Assembly: GCA_017461565.1 (NCBI GenBank)
Contig: JAFTXQ010000004.1
Span: 231,160-295,159 of the forward strand
DNA length: 64,000 nt
Direction: 5' to 3'
Source of the DNA: Oscillospiraceae bacterium
Lineage (GTDB): Bacteria; Bacillota; Clostridia; Oscillospirales; Ruminococcaceae
Positions within the stretch are counted from its first letter, which is position 1, and the number at the start of each line of letters is the position of its first letter. The notes under the pieces were generated by a model. It made no database searches, had not been told where the DNA came from, and saw only the letters and a list, made by a program, of their open reading frames with translations. Below are positions 60,771-64,000 of this stretch, piece by piece. Both the position numbers and the translations under genes were made by a program.

Positions 60771-61766
60771 TCAGCGTACCACTACTCTGTCGCCCGCTTT
60801 AAGGCCTGTGAGTATTTCGGCTTCTGTTGCGTTGGTTATGCCGATGGTTACATCCACTTCCTTTTTATTATCATTCTCGTCAAGAATGATAACGTAAGAG
60901 CGGTCACCGTCTGTCTTGATCAGGTTTTTGGAGATGACTACTGCATCCTTGTGGACCTCATAAACAGCTGCTATATCAGCAAGCTTTCCGATGGTGAGAT
61001 ATCCGGGGACGTCTCCGCTGAATTCGCAGTAGATGGATTCGGCGTCGGTTGCGATCGCTTCGTTATTTTCGTACAATCCCTCTACCATATCCGACGGAGT
61101 TTTGGAGACATATCCCTGATAATCCATTCCGTCAACTGTTATTGTTACTTCCTGATTCAACGGGAATGCTCTCAGTGTGGAGGAGGTGTATTTTACAAGT
61201 ACCTGTGTGGGATCGACGATCTTTATGATGGTTTTATATGCTGTCACTTTGTCGCCGGGCTTCATGTCCTGTATAAAGCACACTTGTCCCGACATACCTG
61301 CGTAGAGGTGGGAAACGTTCATCTGACGCTCGTACTCCGTCAGGGTGTTCTGTTCCATTTCATAATCCAGCTTATCGCTTGAGCTGCCTGTTGAATTGTA
61401 TCTGAGGCGTGCCTTTTCTACGATTAGCTTCTGCTGTTCATAAAGATATTCGAGGTTGCCTGTATCTATCTCTGCGAGAAGTTCGCCTTCTTCGACGAAC
61501 TGTCCGGGGGTGACATATATTTTTTTGAGTGTGCCGCCGCTTTCGGTGAATCCGCAGTTGAACTCGCTCTTGCTGATAATGTAGCCTGCTGCCATAGTTT
61601 TGTTTTCTATGTCCTTTACTTTTGCGGTATATGTGGAATATGCAACATCTTCGATGGCTACGGTCGGGGGTTTGAGCAGTTCCTCTTCAGCGGGGAAGAA
61701 GTAACAGCCAGTGAGGGAAAGGGCAGCTGCCGCTGCTGCTGTGATTTTAATGATCTTGCTTTTCAT
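60771..61766 (-). CDS. Membrane-fusion (HlyD/MacA-like) lipoprotein
   Basis: A 331-residue efflux periplasmic-adaptor-type lipoprotein (LSLTGC, Cys21). A biotinyl-lipoyl-like half motif KKIYVTPGQFVEEGELLAEI is followed by a short coiled coil (about 100-145), the second lipoyl half (GMSGQVCFIQDMKPGDKV) and beta-barrel domains ending LTGLKAGDRVVVR. In Gram-positives such adaptors work outside the membrane with FtsX-type permeases. ATG 61766 has GAGAGG upstream and gives a proper signal peptide; the longer frame does not. Confidence 0.88.
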   Translation of the reverse strand: MKSKIIKITAAAAAALSLTGCYFFPAEEELLKPPTVAIEDVAYSTYTAKVKDIENKTMAAGYIISKSEFNCGFTESGGTLKKIYVTPGQFVEEGELLAEIDTGNLEYLYEQQKLIVEKARLRYNSTGSSSDKLDYEMEQNTLTEYERQMNVSHLYAGMSGQVCFIQDMKPGDKVTAYKTIIKIVDPTQVLVKYTSSTLRAFPLNQEVTITVDGMDYQGYVSKTPSDMVEGLYENNEAIATDAESIYCEFSGDVPGYLTIGKLADIAAVYEVHKDAVVISKNLIKTDGDRSYVIILDENDNKKEVDVTIGITNATEAEILTGLKAGDRVVVR

Positions 61767-61869
61767 GTCGTTATACCTCTCGCATGATTTACATAATAAT
61801 ACAAATATAATCATACCACGAACTTAAAAAAAACACTAGAGCAAAATAACAAAATCGTTACAAATAAAT

Positions 61870-61898
61870 AAAAACGCACAGCAAGTTTGTGCGTTTTT
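61870..61898. terminator. Terminator of the MATE gene
   Basis: Perfect 11-bp stem AAAAACGCACA (61870-61880) with TGTGCGTTTTT (61888-61898), loop of seven. Works on both strands; it ends the minus-strand MATE gene and separates it from the adaptor lipoprotein. Confidence 0.92.
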
Positions 61899-61930
61899 AC
61901 CATTTTTAGACACGCTAATTGACGTGTAAC

Positions 61931-63301
61931 TCAATTTCCGATGACAGCGATATGCTTTTTGTATGTGCGAAGCATTATGATCACTGAAAGTATGCAGGCG
62001 ACAGCCTCTGCGATCGGGTAGGAGAACCACACACTGTCAGCGCCCACAAGATAGAGCAGCGCAATGAGTGCGGGGAGCAAGACAAGAGCCTGGCGGATAG
62101 CGGATATCAGCAGACTGGAGAAGCCTCTTCCGAGCGCCTGGAAGACACCGCTGCAAACGATTGATACGCCTGAGAGAATAAAACTGGTGGATATGATACG
62201 GAACGCATGACACGCTGCTTTTATAGTTGCGGGCTCAGGATTAAACATGGAGAGGAGCAGCTCGGGGAATATCCAGAACACTGCAGTTCCTATTACCATC
62301 ACGCTGAGAGCGATAATAAGAGAGAAACGTATGGTTTCGGTTATACGTGCTTTGTTTCTTGCTCCGTAATTGTATGCTACAATGGGTATGACACCGTTGT
62401 TGAGTCCGAAAACGGGCATGAAGACAAAGCTCTGGATCTTGAAATATACACCGAGTATCCAGACTGATATCTCTGATACGGGCATGAGCAGCGCATTCTG
62501 CGTCATTATTATAAAGGAGTTGAGTGCCTGCATGACTATCGAAGGGAAGCCGACTTTATATATGGTGAGTATCATTGTGGGATGGGGTTTCATACCTTTA
62601 ATAGATATTTTTACATCCTTAACCTTCAGTAGTATAACAATAACAGACACAATAGCGGCGGTAAACTGACCGATTATTGTGGCGATGGCAGCGCCTGCCA
62701 CACCCATGGCGGGTATGCCGAACCATCCGAAGATCAGAATGGGATCCAGGATGATGTTGGTAACGCATCCAATAAGCTGCATTATCATGCTCATCAGTGC
62801 GTTGCCTGTGCCCTGCATTATGCGCTCGCAGTTTATCTGGATGAAAACACCGAGGGAACAGGTGCAGCAGATCTGTAAATAAGGTACACCCATTTCAAGT
62901 ATTTCGGGATTGTCGGTATTGGCGTTGAAGAATACACTTGAAAAGAATATACCGAATATAACAAAGAGCAGGGAGCTGCATATTGCCAGGAAGAAGCCTT
63001 GATTTGCAGCGATGGACGCATCCGTGAAATTTTTCTCGCCGAGCTTTCGGGACATAAGGCTGCTTGTACCCACTCCGGTGCCGACTGCTACAGCGATGAT
63101 CAGCATCTGGATAGGGAATGCAAGAGAAACAGCGGTCGTGGCATTCTGGTTTATCTGTGCGACGAATATGCTATCTACTATATTATAAAGAGCTTGTACA
63201 AGATTTGATACGATAAGTGGTAGAGCCATAGACCCGACAAGACGTCGGATCGGCATTGTACCGAGTTTGTTTTCTTTATGTGTTGCTGATTGGTTGTTCA
63301 A
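61931..63301 (-). CDS. MATE family efflux transporter (TTG start)
   Basis: A 456-residue multidrug/toxin exporter with twelve predicted helices in two homologous halves (MPIRRLVGSMALPLIVSNLV at the start of the first; PTMILTIYKVGFPSIVMQAL at the start of the second). It exchanges cations for organic substrates. The TTG at 63301 has AAGGGAG eight bases upstream, while the first in-frame ATG (at residue 16) lies too close to the first helix and has no such site. A near-consensus promoter is found just upstream. Confidence 0.9.
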   Translation of the reverse strand: MNNQSATHKENKLGTMPIRRLVGSMALPLIVSNLVQALYNIVDSIFVAQINQNATTAVSLAFPIQMLIIAVAVGTGVGTSSLMSRKLGEKNFTDASIAANQGFFLAICSSLLFVIFGIFFSSVFFNANTDNPEILEMGVPYLQICCTCSLGVFIQINCERIMQGTGNALMSMIMQLIGCVTNIILDPILIFGWFGIPAMGVAGAAIATIIGQFTAAIVSVIVILLKVKDVKISIKGMKPHPTMILTIYKVGFPSIVMQALNSFIIMTQNALLMPVSEISVWILGVYFKIQSFVFMPVFGLNNGVIPIVAYNYGARNKARITETIRFSLIIALSVMVIGTAVFWIFPELLLSMFNPEPATIKAACHAFRIISTSFILSGVSIVCSGVFQALGRGFSSLLISAIRQALVLLPALIALLYLVGADSVWFSYPIAEAVACILSVIIMLRTYKKHIAVIGN

Positions 63302-63334
63302 TTCTACACTCCCTTTTGTTTTTCTACAAAAAGT

Positions 63335-63363
63335 AGTTTAACACATTCAGGTGCGCTTGTCAA
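63335..63363 (-). promoter_or_regulatory. Promoter of the MATE gene
   Basis: Minus-strand TTGACA (63363-63358), 17-base spacer, TAAACT (63340-63335). Confidence 0.75.
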
Positions 63364-63488
63364 TGCGTACCATTAAATGGCTGGCTTAACGATGCGCTTC
63401 GTTGTGCAAGGTGCTTATAAACCACGGTTTAAAAAGCGGGTGCTTGTGACTATATTGCACAGAGTTGCGAAAATTGACGAAAAAACGC

Positions 63489-63517
63489 TTGACAAAAAGC
63501 TTTGGCGGTGTTATAAT
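63489..63517 (+). promoter_or_regulatory. rRNA operon promoter P1
   Basis: TTGACA (63489-63494), 17-base spacer, TATAAT (63512-63517), both perfect, with an A-rich stretch upstream. Confidence 0.92.
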
Positions 63518-63604
63518 ACAAAAGCTGTCTGCGAAAGACACATAGCAGAAAGCCACAGATCAAAACAAAAAATCAAGATTTTTAAAAAAAGTTTTAAAAA
63601 CCCC

Positions 63605-63633
63605 TTGACAAACGCTTTGAAATGTGATAAAAT
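63605..63633 (+). promoter_or_regulatory. rRNA operon promoter P2
   Basis: TTGACA (63605-63610), 17-base spacer, TAAAAT (63628-63633). A/T tracts at 63570-63600 look like an UP element. Confidence 0.88.
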
Positions 63634-63716
63634 AGTAAAGCTTCGTAAGAAGCGCATCGCCTCGAAAGAGAGTCAAGAAAAAGTTCAAAAAAATTTGAAA
63701 AAGTACTTGACAAACT

Positions 63717-63745
63717 CGAAACGATGTGATATAATTAAAAAGCTG
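63717..63745 (+). promoter_or_regulatory. rRNA operon promoter P3
   Basis: TTGACA (63717-63722), 17-base spacer, TATAAT (63740-63745). A-rich upstream tract; its spacer ends GATGTGA, close to the ATGTGA of P2, pointing to duplication. Confidence 0.92.
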
Positions 63746-63956
63746 TCACGCAAAAGCGTGAAGCGAACAAGCTCCTTGAAAATTGAACAGTAAGAATAAA
63801 CGAATTAACATTACCTTGTCGATTCCGGTCTCGAAAGAGATCGAGGAGAGATAACAAATTAATTCTGGATAAACAACAGATTGCGTTTATTTTAGTTAAA
63901 CGTTGGCGTTTATGTAGAGCAGATTGAATCGCATCGAAAGGTGCGTTTTAATACAA
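63746..63956 (+). promoter_or_regulatory. 16S rRNA leader with boxA-like element
   Basis: The leader contains a CACGC-AAAA-GCGTG hairpin (63749-63762), then GCTCCTTGAAAATTGAAC (63770-63787), which resembles the boxA/processing sequence of Firmicutes rRNA operons, and a GTCTC-GAAA-GAGAT hairpin near 63827-63841. It probably takes part in Nus-dependent antitermination and RNase III processing. Confidence 0.65.
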
Positions 63957-64000
63957 ACTTTAAAGAGTTTGATCCTGGCTCAGGACGAACGCTGGCGGCA
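63957..64000 (+). rRNA. 16S ribosomal RNA (5' end only, cut by window edge)
   Basis: AGAGTTTGATCCTGGCTCAG starts at 63964, the universally conserved sequence at 16S positions 8-27, so the mature 5' end is near 63957. Only 44 bases are in the window. Confidence 0.97.

Noticed and set aside
63377-63793. Open frame of 138 codons upstream of 16S rRNA
   Set aside because: It covers all three rRNA promoters, is extremely Lys-rich because of A-tracts, and has no ribosome binding site.

Overview
The window looks like the chromosome of an anaerobic, low-to-moderate G+C Gram-positive of the Clostridia, most like Ruminococcus / Oscillospiraceae. This is an inference from gene content: a spore protease (GPR) next to rpsT, a Firmicutes-type S10-spc-alpha ribosomal cluster running on to rplQ with zinc-type S14, L36 and adenylate kinase, lipoproteins for plant-glycan use, and near-consensus sigma-A promoters with 17-bp spacers throughout.

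Layout. 1-1230: C-terminal part of a MacB/FtsX-type ABC permease. 1420-4356 (minus): a three-gene operon with a Sel1-repeat/zinc-ribbon protein, a small TerY-C-like zinc protein and a serine/threonine kinase, resembling part of the TerY phosphorylation triad. 4521-4597: tRNA-Pro(GGG). 5062-15763: a glycan locus with a GH42 beta-galactosidase, a GH43 plus solute-binding lipoprotein operon, a regulator combining a LacI-like sensor with an AraC DNA-binding domain, a GH43 lipoprotein and a CE1-like esterase lipoprotein. 15852-17621: a flavin-reductase-like protein, rpsT and gpr.

17779-34249: a single ribosomal cluster (rpsJ to rplQ, with secY, adk, map, a KOW protein, infA and rpoA). It starts at one strong promoter with a long structured leader and ends at a strong terminator. 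Several of its larger intercistronic gaps (before rplC, rplE, rpsH, rpsD and rpoA) hold strong hairpins and may be autoregulatory sites.

34293-49282: a lipoprotein, a YgjP-like metallopeptidase, a ribbon-helix-helix protein followed by clpB, two large EAL proteins (cyclic-di-GMP phosphodiesterases with degenerate GGDEF domains) flanking an alpha/beta hydrolase, a cytoplasmic GH13 enzyme, dprA and a DUF6514-like small protein. 49385-50096 is a 0.7-kb non-coding stretch dense in DnaA-box-like 9-mers and a 33-bp inverted repeat.

50097-63301: a zinc-ribbon membrane protein with eight 48-bp tandem repeats, an LRR lipoprotein, a promoter-to-terminator structured RNA upstream of an XRE-cupin regulator and an acyl-CoA synthetase, a cyclophilin, an ABC exporter permease plus membrane-fusion lipoprotein lacking an ATPase gene here, and a MATE exporter. 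63489-64000: three tandem rRNA promoters and the first 44 bases of a 16S rRNA gene.

The signals I find most interesting are the putative attenuator RNA at 54724-54913, the DnaA-box cluster at 49537-49927, the kinase/zinc-ribbon/Sel1 operon, and the paired promoter-overlapping operators of the glycan locus. Function of these is inference; boundaries come from the sequence.
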